Below are positions 52,204 to 61,038 of a DNA stretch of 64,000 bases, one piece after another (positions within the stretch are counted from its first letter, which is position 1; the number at the start of each line of letters is the position of its first letter). The DNA comes from Oscillospiraceae bacterium (lineage in GTDB: Bacteria > Bacillota > Clostridia > UMGS1840 > HGM11507). The stretch spans positions 95,759-159,758 of the forward strand of contig SVKJ01000002.1 in the NCBI GenBank assembly GCA_015068525.1, read 5' to 3'. Below the pieces are notes generated by a model. The model saw only the letters and a list, made by a program, of their open reading frames with translations, searched no databases and was not told the DNA's origin. Position numbers and translations under genes: made by a program.

Positions 52204-54381
52204 ATGAATTTTACGGAAAAATCGATAGTAAGCACACTTAAAACCAACTATATGCCTTATGCAATGAGCGTTATTATTTCCCGTGCAATTCCTGAAATTG
52301 ACGGATTTAAGCCTTCCCACCGTAAACTTTTATACACTATGTATAAAATGGGACTTTTAAAAGGTGCAAAAACCAAATCTGCCAACATTGTAGGGCAGAC
52401 TATGAAACTAAACCCTCATGGCGATATGGCAATATATGAAACGATGGTACGTCTGACAAGAGGGAATGAAACTTTACTTCATCCGCTCGTTGAATCAAAA
52501 GGGAACTTCGGTAAAGTTTATTCAAGAGATATGGCATTTGCCGCCTCAAGATATACCGAAGCAAAATTAGAGAGTATCTGTGCAGAAGTATTTAAAAATA
52601 TTGATAAGGATACTGTTGACTTTGTGGATAATTATGACGGTACAATGAAGGAGCCTTCGCTGTTGCCTGTTACTTTCCCGTCAATACTTGTTAACGCAAA
52701 TCAGGGTATTGCAGTCGGTATGGCGTCAAACATCTCAAGTTTTAATTTAAGGGAAGTTTGCGAGGGAACTATTGCATATCTTGATAATCCCGATATAGAT
52801 ATATGTAATTATATCAAAGCGCCCGACTTTTCTACAGGTGGTTTTATCATTTATGAAAAGGACCAGATGGAAGAAATTCTAAGAACGGGCAGAGGAAGTT
52901 TTAAAATAAGGTCAAAATATCAGTTTGACAAAAAAAATAATCTTATTGAAGTTACTGAAATTCCTTATACAACAAGTATTGAACTTATTATGGATAAGAT
53001 TATCGAACTTGTTAAAGCGGGAAAACTTAAAGAAATAAATGACGTAAGGGACGAAACCGACCTTAACGGTCTTAAAATTGCGATTGAAATAAAAAGAGGG
53101 ACTGACCCTGATAACTTAATGTTAAAACTTTTCAAGATGACACCGCTTGAGGACAGTTTCCCCTGTAATTTCAACGTACTTATAAACGAAATGCCTCAGG
53201 TGCTTGGCGTTAAAGAGATTATTTCTGCATGGTGTGATTTCAGAATAAATTGCATAAAAAGGCAGACAAGATATGAAATCGGAGTTAAGAGCCAAAAACT
53301 TCATCTTTTAAACGGTATTAAGAAAATTCTTTTAGATATTGATAAAGCAGTTGATATAGTAAGAAACACCGAAGATGACGATGAAGTTATCGAAAACTTA
53401 ATGAAAGGTTTTAATATTGATAAGGTTCAGGCAGAATATGTGGCAGAAATCAAGTTAAGAAACCTTAACAAAAACTATATTTTAAACCGTCTTACTGAAA
53501 TTGAAGAATTAAAAGAAGACTTGGAAAAATTAAATGAACTGCTTTCGGATGTTAAACTTATAAAGGACTACATCAAAGATGAACTTAAAGAAATTGCCAA
53601 AAAATACGGAATGGAAAGAAAGTCCCAGATACTTGAAGCGGGCAATATAGAAAAATATTCATCTGAGGAAGTTATCGAAGATTATAATCTTAAAATATAT
53701 CTTACCAAAGAAGGCTATTTAAAGAAAGTTCCTCTTGTTTCCCTAAGAGCAGGCGGAGAGCATAAACTAAAGGAAAACGATAAGATTGTTAAGGAATTTG
53801 ATGAAACAAATGTTGGCGAACTTATTGTGTTTACAACAAAAGCCAATGCGTATAAACTTAAAATTTCAACCATTACCGACTGTAAATTAAGCCAGATGGG
53901 TGAATTTTTAAAGAGTATTTTAGAATGTGAATCTGATGAAGAAGTTATTGACGTATTTCCGACTTATAAGTATAAAGGAACATTCCTTTTTGCTTATGAA
54001 AACGGCAAAGCGGCAAAAATTCCTTTAGAATCCTATGAAACTAAAGCAAACCGTAAAAAACTTATTAACTCTTTTAGTTTAAAAGAGAAATTATGTAAGA
54101 TTATATACTTACCTGAAGATACCGATATGGTTATGTACTCGAATGTGGGAAAAATACTGGTGTTTAACTCTGCGAGCATAAATGCTAAAACAACAAGAAA
54201 TTCTGCAGGCGTTAATGTAATGACTTTAAGAAAAGGTGCCAGATTAAAAAGAATTTCAGAACTTTCAAAAACAAGACTTAAAGACCCTGATTATTACAGA
54301 ACTAAAAATATTCCTGCAGTGGGATGCTTCCAGAAAAGCGAGGAAACTCAGATAAGCCTGTTTGGAACCGACGGTAATTAG
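52204..54381 (+). CDS. parC: Topoisomerase IV subunit A
   Basis: DNA-cleaving subunit, 725 residues. The winged-helix domain has the catalytic Tyr117 in MAFAASRYTEAKL, and NPHGDMAIYETMVRLTRGNE is the quinolone-pocket region. A long coiled coil spans about 350-500. A beta-propeller-like C-terminus ends in QISLFGTDGN; the GyrA box is not evident, which fits ParC rather than GyrA. Transcribed with parE. Confidence 0.92.
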   Translation: MNFTEKSIVSTLKTNYMPYAMSVIISRAIPEIDGFKPSHRKLLYTMYKMGLLKGAKTKSANIVGQTMKLNPHGDMAIYETMVRLTRGNETLLHPLVESKGNFGKVYSRDMAFAASRYTEAKLESICAEVFKNIDKDTVDFVDNYDGTMKEPSLLPVTFPSILVNANQGIAVGMASNISSFNLREVCEGTIAYLDNPDIDICNYIKAPDFSTGGFIIYEKDQMEEILRTGRGSFKIRSKYQFDKKNNLIEVTEIPYTTSIELIMDKIIELVKAGKLKEINDVRDETDLNGLKIAIEIKRGTDPDNLMLKLFKMTPLEDSFPCNFNVLINEMPQVLGVKEIISAWCDFRINCIKRQTRYEIGVKSQKLHLLNGIKKILLDIDKAVDIVRNTEDDDEVIENLMKGFNIDKVQAEYVAEIKLRNLNKNYILNRLTEIEELKEDLEKLNELLSDVKLIKDYIKDELKEIAKKYGMERKSQILEAGNIEKYSSEEVIEDYNLKIYLTKEGYLKKVPLVSLRAGGEHKLKENDKIVKEFDETNVGELIVFTTKANAYKLKISTITDCKLSQMGEFLKSILECESDEEVIDVFPTYKYKGTFLFAYENGKAAKIPLESYETKANRKKLINSFSLKEKLCKIIYLPEDTDMVMYSNVGKILVFNSASINAKTTRNSAGVNVMTLRKGARLKRISELSKTRLKDPDYYRTKNIPAVGCFQKSEETQISLFGTDGN

Positions 54382-54588
54382 GAATGAGAAATTAGGAATT
54401 AGGAATGATGGAAATGCAATTATGCCATACGGCAATTGCATTGTTGCTCCCATAAAAAACAATAAAATCCATAACATAAATAAAATGCAACAGGATGGAA
54501 ATAAAATATTAAAAAGGCGAAATGGCTATATAGCATCATTTCGCCTTCCTTTATTCCTAATTCCTAACTCCTCATTCCTAATTTAATA
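54382..54588. repeat. Heptamer inverted pair (TTAGGAA version) with two nested hairpins
   Basis: Left array AATTAGG/AATGAGA/AATTAGG (54377-54407), right reverse-complement array (54551-54584). Inner hairpins: ATGCAATT-ATGCCATACGGC-AATTGCAT (54414-54441), and GGCGAAATG-GCTATATAGCAT-CATTTCGCC (54516-54545), which has an A-tract on its left, so it terminates the minus-strand ireB transcript. Confidence 0.75.
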
Positions 54589-54831
54589 TTACTCTTCTCC
54601 AAGGTAATGTTTTATAAGAACTTCTAAAATTTCGTCTCTTTCCAAAGAACTTACGAGAACTCTTGAATTATTATGGCTTGTAATATAAGTCGGGTCTCCC
54701 GATAGTAAGTAGCCGGTAAACTGACTTATTGGATTATAACCTTTTTCTTTAAGTGCATTAAACACTGTATCAATAATATACTTAGGGTCTTTTTCCTCTT
54801 TGAATTTTTCTATTAGTCTTGTTTCGCTCAT
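54589..54831 (-). CDS. ireB: IreB family regulatory phosphoprotein
   Basis: An 80-residue protein of the IreB/YrzL (UPF0297) family, a substrate of PASTA Ser/Thr kinases that affects cephalosporin tolerance in Enterococcus. Family text includes IDTVFNALKEKGYNPISQ, TGYLLSGDPTYITSHNNSR and LVSSLERDEILEVLIKHY. It is usually followed by ruvX (yrrK) and sits after alaS; here it stands alone, 77 bp downstream of pheT on the same strand. Confidence 0.93.
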   Translation of the reverse strand: MSETRLIEKFKEEKDPKYIIDTVFNALKEKGYNPISQFTGYLLSGDPTYITSHNNSRVLVSSLERDEILEVLIKHYLGEE

Positions 54832-54908
54832 GGTAAACCCTCCTTTAATATCATAATAAAATAATTTAATTATAAATTCAATAGTTTTAACAAAATTGAC
54901 ACATTTTT

Positions 54909-57269
54909 TTAAGATTTAAGCAAAATATTTTCCTTTGCTAATCTTTCGATTATACTTTCGGCAACTTCCATAACTTCTTCTCTTGTAAGTGTTCTTTCAG
55001 GATGAGAGAATAACATTCTTACAGTTATCGATTTTCCGCTTTCATCTAAGTAAGTATCAGTAACCGTTACTTTTTTAATAAGGTCACAGTTTTCAGTCTT
55101 TATTGCATTTCCTATCGGCTCAAATTTATCTGATACAAATGATAAGTCGATTTCCATTTCAGGGAATTTTGATGGTTCTTTATATGTTATACTTTCATTT
55201 TTTAGCGATGCTAAAATTTCCATATCAATTTCCAAAAATACGATAGATGCTTTTTTATCTATTTTTTTAGAAACAGTCGGATGAACAATTCCCATATTTC
55301 CAAGCCTTATACCGTCAGCATAAATTCCGTTTAAATTTTTTATATGCTGATAGGACTCAGTTACTTCTTCTTTTTTAAACGAAACTTCTTTATGTTTAAT
55401 ATCGTCAACAATTGTTGCAATTATATCTCTTAATTTAAGATAAATTTCTTCAATACCTTTAGTTTTTGAAAACAGTGTTATTGCAAGATTTTTCTTTTCA
55501 ATACACATATTGTCTTTATCAACACCGTCAACAACTCTTCCTATTTCAAACACACCAAAATCCTGCGCATAGCCTGTGTTATACTTAACCTGGCAAAGTT
55601 GGGTAGGAATAATTGCATTTCTTATGGTTTCAATATTAGGATTTGTGGCATTTTGAAGTTTTATATTGTCGCAAACATCAATGCCAAGTGCTTTATATTC
55701 GTCATTATATGTCCACACATAAGAGTGAAGTTCGTGAAGAGAATATCTTTTAACTAAAATATCCTTGATATTATCTTCGTCACTTTTTAAAATGTCCGCT
55801 CTTACAGGATAAAGAGGTGCTTTTGCAGTGTTTACATCAAAGTTGTCATACCCGTAAATTCTTGTTATTTCTTCTATAATGTCCGCTTTCATTGTAACGT
55901 CTTTGGTTGCTCTGTAAGACGGAACAGTAACTTTGAATTCGTCATTTTCACATTCTGCCATAAATCCTAAAGATGTAAGTGTTTTTAAAATTGTATCGTT
56001 TGAAATTTCAATACCTGTATATTTATCTACAAACTTTTTAGAGAAAGTAAGATTAATAATATCATATTTTTTTGCATATTCATCGGTAAGCGATGATACA
56101 ACCTTAACCTCAGGGTCAATATCTGTTAAAAGTTTTATAAATCTTGCTATGGCAGGAACTGTCATTTCAGGATCCAAACTCTTTTCATATCTCATAGAAG
56201 CATCGGTTCTGTGGTTAAGTCTTACTGTAGATTTTCTTACAGATGCAGCATCAAAAGTAGCCGATTCAAGAGTAAGCCTTGTGGTATCGGAAACTATTTC
56301 TGAATCTAAGCCACCCATTATACCTGCGATTGCAACAGGTGTGTTATCATTACAAATCATAAGGGTGTTTTCGTCAATATTTCTTTCCACTCCATCTAAA
56401 GTTGTGAATTTAAAAGGCTTGTCAAAACGTTTAATTCTTATTTTTTCAACCTTTCTTGAGTCAAAAGCATGCATTGGCTGACCCATTTCAAGCATCATAT
56501 AGTTGGTAAGGTCGGCAAGTAGGTTTATAGCACGCATACCACAGTAGAAAAGTCTTATTCTCATATTGTATGGCGCAACTTTTTCTTTTATGTTTTCTAC
56601 TTGAATTGAGGAATATCTCTGGCAAAGATTATCTTCAATTTTCATATCTATTTTCGGAAGATTATCGTATTTTGAAAGGTCAACCGTATCAAGAGGCTTT
56701 AACTGTCTTCCTGAAAGTGCTGCAAATTCTCTTGCTATTCCGTAATGCCCCCAAAGGTCAGGACGGTTTGTTAAAGATTTATTGTCAACCTCAAAAATAA
56801 TATCTTCTATATCAAAAATTTCTTTCAAGTCTTTACCGTTTTCAAAAGATAATGGCAGGTCCATAATTCCTGAGTTGTCATCACTTATACCAAGTTCCTT
56901 TTCCGAACAGCACATACCAAAAGATGTGTAACCTGCAAGTGCGCGCGGTGCAATTTCAATTTCGCCTATTTTAGCACCCACTTTGGCAAAAGCAGTTTTC
57001 ATACCCACTCTTACATTAGGAGCACCGCAGACAACATCAGTAAGTTTTCCGTCTCCCGCATCAACTTTTAAAAGATGCAGTTTTTTAGAGTCGGGATGGT
57101 CGGAAACTTCCTTAATTTCAGCGACAACTATTCCTGAAATATCGCTTCCTTTAAAGAAAATTTCATTTTCTACCTCTGCAGTAGATAAAGAAAACTGATT
57201 TATAAGTTTTAGTTTGTCAAGACCGGAAAGGTCTACAAAATCTGATATCCAATTCATTGATAATAACAT
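54909..57269 (-). CDS. pheT: Phenylalanine-tRNA ligase beta subunit
   Basis: Charges tRNA-Phe together with PheS as an alpha2-beta2 enzyme. The 786-residue protein has the N-terminal EMAP-like tRNA-binding domain (IVVAEIKEVSDHPDSKKLHL, VCGAPNVRVGMKTAF), B3/B4 editing region (LADLTNYMMLEMGQPMHAFD), B5, and the C-terminal anticodon-binding fold (PSKFPEMEIDLSFVSD). GGAGG lies 7 bp before ATG 57269, and a 275-bp fold-back element begins 2 bp upstream of that site. Two such elements separate it from pheS. Confidence 0.97.
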   Translation of the reverse strand: MLLSMNWISDFVDLSGLDKLKLINQFSLSTAEVENEIFFKGSDISGIVVAEIKEVSDHPDSKKLHLLKVDAGDGKLTDVVCGAPNVRVGMKTAFAKVGAKIGEIEIAPRALAGYTSFGMCCSEKELGISDDNSGIMDLPLSFENGKDLKEIFDIEDIIFEVDNKSLTNRPDLWGHYGIAREFAALSGRQLKPLDTVDLSKYDNLPKIDMKIEDNLCQRYSSIQVENIKEKVAPYNMRIRLFYCGMRAINLLADLTNYMMLEMGQPMHAFDSRKVEKIRIKRFDKPFKFTTLDGVERNIDENTLMICNDNTPVAIAGIMGGLDSEIVSDTTRLTLESATFDAASVRKSTVRLNHRTDASMRYEKSLDPEMTVPAIARFIKLLTDIDPEVKVVSSLTDEYAKKYDIINLTFSKKFVDKYTGIEISNDTILKTLTSLGFMAECENDEFKVTVPSYRATKDVTMKADIIEEITRIYGYDNFDVNTAKAPLYPVRADILKSDEDNIKDILVKRYSLHELHSYVWTYNDEYKALGIDVCDNIKLQNATNPNIETIRNAIIPTQLCQVKYNTGYAQDFGVFEIGRVVDGVDKDNMCIEKKNLAITLFSKTKGIEEIYLKLRDIIATIVDDIKHKEVSFKKEEVTESYQHIKNLNGIYADGIRLGNMGIVHPTVSKKIDKKASIVFLEIDMEILASLKNESITYKEPSKFPEMEIDLSFVSDKFEPIGNAIKTENCDLIKKVTVTDTYLDESGKSITVRMLFSHPERTLTREEVMEVAESIIERLAKENILLKS

Positions 57270-57282
57270 TTATATACCTCCA

Positions 57283-57557
57283 TAGCCTTCGGAAAGTTAT
57301 CCGAACGCGTTTTTAAATTGTAAATTTTTGATATAATATCGTTAAAAGCCTTGGAAATATCGCATATTACCTGCGACTTTTGCCTCATTCTATCGAAAAA
57401 TTTCCTAATTTGAAAATTCTTCGAACCTATAACGCTTTAAAATCTAGATTTTTCTAGGCGAAAGATTTCGATAATACGAGGTATATCGGAATCGACAACA
57501 ACGAAAAAGCAGATTTTTAAGTGTTAGAGGCGTGTTTGGATAGCTTTCCGAAGGCTA
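57283..57557. mobile_element. Fold-back (MITE-like) element, second family
   Basis: A 275-bp non-coding element with ends TAGCCTTCGGAAAGTTATCC and GGATAGCTTTCCGAAGGCTA, inverted repeats with one difference. Its interior also folds back: CCTCattctATCGAAA against TTTCGATAatacGAGG. It is flanked by TA and shares that right-hand TA with copy B of the other family, so the two elements lie end to end. Confidence 0.85.
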
Positions 57558-57833
57558 AGGCACTCGGGAGTCGAACACCTTATGGTTTAAAATTAGAAAT
57601 TTCGCTTTATACTGCACAAATTCCTGCGAATATACGAAAGTATTATCCTTGAAATTTATTTGTCTAAAACAAAATTTCTTAATTTTAAACTCTTCGACCT
57701 TAAATGCAGGGAAATTTTTAAGATTTTCAATGCGAAGGACGATGTCAGGCCGTCGCCTTACGAGGACGCCAAGTTGAAAAGATTAAAATTTAACAAATTT
57801 AAGGCATAAGGGGTTCAACTCCCGAGTGCCTAA
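57556..57833 (-). mobile_element. Fold-back (MITE-like) element, copy B (inverted)
   Basis: Reverse complement of the element at 49834-50111, full length with scattered substitutions. Its outer CTA (57830-57832) is the stop codon TAG of pheS on the minus strand, so the element abuts the pheS coding sequence. Confidence 0.85.
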
Positions 57834-58882
57834 TCATCAAATGTGAACTGTGCTAAACTCTTTAAGTTACCGCTGTTTAAATCACGGATGTCTTTAACAC
57901 CGTATTTCATCATTGCAAGACGTGTAAGTCCAAGACCAAACGCAAAGCCTGTGTATTCTTCAGGGTCAATTCCTCCTGCTTTTAAAACTTCAGGATGAAT
58001 CATACCGCAGGGGCAAAGTTCAAGCCAACCTGAATGTTTACAGGAAGGGCACCCTTCTCCTCCGCAGATTAAACAACTTATATCAAGTTCAAAACCAGGC
58101 TCAACGAACGGGAAAAATCCGGGGCGAAGTCTTACTTTTATATCTTTTTTAAATACTTCGGAAAGCATTTTTTTCATAAAGAATATAAGATTTGAAATAG
58201 ATATATCCTTATCTACCATAACCCCTTCCATCTGGAAGAAAGTATTTTCGTGGCAGGCATCAGTTGCTTCGTTTCTAAAACATCTGCCCGGGAAAATTGC
58301 TTTAATCGGGATATTATCATTTATAAGTGAATCTTTATATTTTTTATATATCGCATTCTGCGCTGCAGATGTCTGCGATTTTAAAAGCTGACCGTTTGTA
58401 AGATAATAAGTATCCTGCATATCTCTTGCAGGGTGATGCTTTGGAATATTTAAAGATTCAAAACATTCATAGTCGGTAACAACCTCGCTGTAATCTTCAA
58501 CAGTAAATCCCATTGACTTGAATATTTTTTCACATTCTCTTTGCACCAAAGTTATAGGATGATATGAACCTCTTTCTAAATTAAGAGGCATTGACACATC
58601 TATTTCAGGCATTTTTTCTAACTCTGCTAAAATTTCCTTTTGTTTTAATTCCTCTGTTTTTTTGCCGATAAGTTCACTTGCTTCATTTTTAAGTTCGTTT
58701 ACTTTTCCGCCAAAATCCTTCTTTTCTTCAATGCTAAGGTCTTTCATACCTTTTAAAAGACCTGTAATAAGTCCGCTTTTTCCAAGATACTCCACTCTTA
58801 TGCTTTCAATATCTTCCATACAAGATACTGACTGAAGTTTTAAAATAAGAGCGTCTCTTAATTCGTTAACTTTTGCACTCAT
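57830..58882 (-). CDS. pheS: Phenylalanine-tRNA ligase alpha subunit
   Basis: Catalytic alpha subunit, 350 residues, class II synthetase. It has an N-terminal coiled coil, motif 1 region (HPITLVQRECEKIFKSMGF), motif 2 (AIFPGRCFRNEATDACHEN with FFQMEGVMVD), and motif 3 (GFAFGLGLTRLAMMKYGVKD). Family proteins usually end soon after FLxQF. Here SLAQF is followed by TFDD and a stop provided by the adjacent fold-back element, so the natural end may have been altered. Preceded by a T-box leader. Confidence 0.97.
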   Translation of the reverse strand: MSAKVNELRDALILKLQSVSCMEDIESIRVEYLGKSGLITGLLKGMKDLSIEEKKDFGGKVNELKNEASELIGKKTEELKQKEILAELEKMPEIDVSMPLNLERGSYHPITLVQRECEKIFKSMGFTVEDYSEVVTDYECFESLNIPKHHPARDMQDTYYLTNGQLLKSQTSAAQNAIYKKYKDSLINDNIPIKAIFPGRCFRNEATDACHENTFFQMEGVMVDKDISISNLIFFMKKMLSEVFKKDIKVRLRPGFFPFVEPGFELDISCLICGGEGCPSCKHSGWLELCPCGMIHPEVLKAGGIDPEEYTGFAFGLGLTRLAMMKYGVKDIRDLNSGNLKSLAQFTFDD

Positions 58883-58937
58883 TTTTTATATTCCTTTCCT
58901 TACTTGTTCCTTATTCACTATTACTTATAACTTAAAA

Positions 58938-59224
58938 AACTCGTCCCCAAATACAAGGGACGAGTTCTAATATACCCGCGGTACCACCCAATTTTCAATA
59001 AAATTGACTCTTTTACATCTTTAACGGAATAACCCGCCCTGCCATTTCCTGCAGGGAACTCTTTAAGCGAACTTCAACTTTACTAAAATAAAAAATGCTT
59101 TCAGCCTAAGGCACTTTATCTCTGATATTCTTATAAAGCCTACTCTCTTAAATACAAACGTTTCTTTATCCATATTTGCAGAAATTTCTTTTTTAAACCA
59201 TATCAGGCTCAAGTATTACTGCTC
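58938..59224 (-). promoter_or_regulatory. T-box riboswitch of pheS
   Basis: On the minus strand the leader contains the T-box GGGTGGTACCGCGGGTA (58971-58990 region), which pairs uncharged tRNA. It is followed by a terminator ACTCGTCCC...GGGACGAGT with U-tract (58966-58935). A TTC triplet in GAAGTTCGCT (59069-59071) is the likely phenylalanine specifier. Uncharged tRNA-Phe should favour the antiterminator and pheS transcription. Confidence 0.92.
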
Positions 59225-59229
59225 TATAT

Positions 59230-59257
59230 ATTATAACACACTTTTGTAAAATTGCAA
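59230..59257 (-). promoter_or_regulatory. Promoter of the T-box-pheS transcript
   Basis: Minus-strand TTGCAA (59257-59252), 16 bp, TATAAT (59235-59230). Confidence 0.65.
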
Positions 59258-59325
59258 GGTTTAATTTTATCTATAGAAAAATAATGATAATTTATATAAA
59301 TATTATGAATTTGTATAATTTGCAA

Positions 59326-60336
59326 TTAATTTTTTTCTAAAAAGTCCTTTAATTCTTCGTCATTTGAAGGTACTTTAATATTGCCTTTTGCAATAGAATC
59401 CCTTATTTCTCTTGCTTCGTTGTTTACTTTTTTATCAAGTAAGATATTGGTTTTAGAAAGAGAAATTAATCTGTCACTCATACCGAATTCGTAATTTTTC
59501 CCGAATTCAAGTTCTCTTTCAACGTAGGAATCCATTACATTACTCATAGCAAATTTTGTATTTTTTATAATACTTACAAGTACATGCTCGTGGTCATAGG
59601 ATGCCTGATCAGTTCCACTGCCTATAACAAGTTTTTCACATTCGCCCGCAGCTTCAATAACGCCGTGACCTCCAGTCTGGAGTGCATGGAAAATAATATC
59701 ACATCCGAAATCGTTATATAAAGAAAGTGCAGCAAGTTTTGCGCTTTGTTTATCATACTCGTTTTCAATGTTTAAAAATTCAGTCTGAACAGGTGTTCCC
59801 ATAAGTTTCGATGCGTAATTTGCACCGGCAATAAAACCACATGCATATTTTTTGGTTATGGGGTTATTGTTTTCGCCTACAAAACCGATTATACCGTTTT
59901 TGGAAGATTTAGCGGCAATATAACCTGCTAAAAATCCGCCCTCTTCCTCTCTGAATGATATAGTAACAACATTTTGTGGAACATTGTCAAGTTTAACATC
60001 AATAATTCCGAAGTTAACTTCAGGGTAATTTTTTGCCTGTTTTACAACTTCATCTTTCCCGCCTTTTTCAAGGCACCATATAAAATCGTGGCCTTCGTTT
60101 ATTATTATATTAAAATTACTTGCAAACTCATCTTCGTTAAGGTTTTCAAAATAAGAAACTCTTAAATTTGATGCATGTGCTCTCAGTCCGTTATAAGTTT
60201 CGTGATTTTGCGCGCCGTTAAATATTTCGTTGGCATAAGTAGTACAGGACACCTTCCTTGTACTTTCATAATATTCACATCCTGAAAGAGAAAAACAAAA
60301 AACAATTAAAAGAAGTAATGATATAAATTTTTTCAT
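59326..60336 (-). CDS. BMP family lipoprotein (nucleoside-type ABC substrate-binding protein)
   Basis: The 336-residue lipoprotein has signal peptide and lipobox SLSGC (Cys20), then a periplasmic-binding-protein fold of the BMP/PnrA family (GHDFIWCLEKGGKDEV, SFREEEGGFLAGYIAAKSS, GFVGENNNPITKKYACGFIAG, GSGTDQASYDHEHVLVSIIK). Relatives bind purine nucleosides for ABC import, but no permease or ATPase gene is adjacent. It may partner with a distant transporter or act as a nucleoside sensor. Confidence 0.88.
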   Translation of the reverse strand: MKKFISLLLLIVFCFSLSGCEYYESTRKVSCTTYANEIFNGAQNHETYNGLRAHASNLRVSYFENLNEDEFASNFNIIINEGHDFIWCLEKGGKDEVVKQAKNYPEVNFGIIDVKLDNVPQNVVTISFREEEGGFLAGYIAAKSSKNGIIGFVGENNNPITKKYACGFIAGANYASKLMGTPVQTEFLNIENEYDKQSAKLAALSLYNDFGCDIIFHALQTGGHGVIEAAGECEKLVIGSGTDQASYDHEHVLVSIIKNTKFAMSNVMDSYVERELEFGKNYEFGMSDRLISLSKTNILLDKKVNNEAREIRDSIAKGNIKVPSNDEELKDFLEKN

Positions 60337-60423
60337 AATATTAATCCTCCTGTGATTGTATACAATAATTATATCAGTTAATTAAAAAAATTTCAATAAT
60401 AAAAGTTTTTTTGAAAATATTTA

Positions 60424-60452
60424 TTTACATAGAGAAATAAATGTGTTAATAT
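60424..60452 (+). promoter_or_regulatory. Promoter of rsmD-coaD
   Basis: TTTACA (60424-60429), 17 bp, TAATAT (60447-60452). Confidence 0.55.
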
Positions 60453-60496
60453 TATAGTGAGTATTGCCGACAAAATACAACAAATTGAGGTAAAAA

Positions 60497-61036
60497 ATGC
60501 GAGTAATATCCGGACTTAAAAGGGGAACTAATCTTTTTTCCCCTGTTACTGATAAAACAAGACCTACTACTGACAGAGTCAGAGAAAATATATTTAATCT
60601 TATAAGATTTTATCTTCCAGATTCCAACATTCTTGATTTATTTGCAGGAAGCGGAGCAATGGGGATTGAGGCATTATCGCAGGGCGGTAAAAAATGTGTT
60701 TTTGTTGACTCGGACAAAGAGGCTTATAATATTATAAATAAAAATATTACAAAAACCCGATTTGAAGATAAGGCAGAAGTTTATAAAATGCCTTTTGACA
60801 ATTATCTTAACAGTTCAAAAGAGAAGTTTGATGTAATATTTTTGGATCCTCCGTATCATAAAGGTTTGGTTTTTGAGGCAATTAATCTGATTATAAAAAA
60901 TAATTTATGTAACGATAACTGTATTTTTGTTATAGAAAGTGACTCTTCGGAGGAAATTGTAATTCCCGAAGGATTTGAACTTTTAAGAGAAAAAGTTTAC
61001 GGCAGGGTTAAAGTAACTGTTATAAGAGAGGGATAA
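60497..61036 (+). CDS. rsmD: 16S rRNA (guanine966-N2)-methyltransferase
   Basis: SAM-dependent methylation of G966 in 16S rRNA. The 179-residue protein has RVISGLKRGTNL at the start, TRPTTDRVRENIFNLI, the SAM motif LDLFAGSGAMGIEALSQGG (about 46-64), and catalytic DPPY (117-120). AGG-rich site before ATG. It lies 2 bp before coaD, the usual bacterial pairing. Confidence 0.96.
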   Translation: MRVISGLKRGTNLFSPVTDKTRPTTDRVRENIFNLIRFYLPDSNILDLFAGSGAMGIEALSQGGKKCVFVDSDKEAYNIINKNITKTRFEDKAEVYKMPFDNYLNSSKEKFDVIFLDPPYHKGLVFEAINLIIKNNLCNDNCIFVIESDSSEEIVIPEGFELLREKVYGRVKVTVIREG

Positions 61037-61038
61037 CT

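Noticed and set aside
50222..54381. Gyrase subunits GyrB and GyrA
   Set aside because: The Toprim motif differs from the GyrB form and the A subunit lacks an evident GyrA box; topoisomerase IV fits better, although the sequence alone cannot exclude a divergent gyrase.
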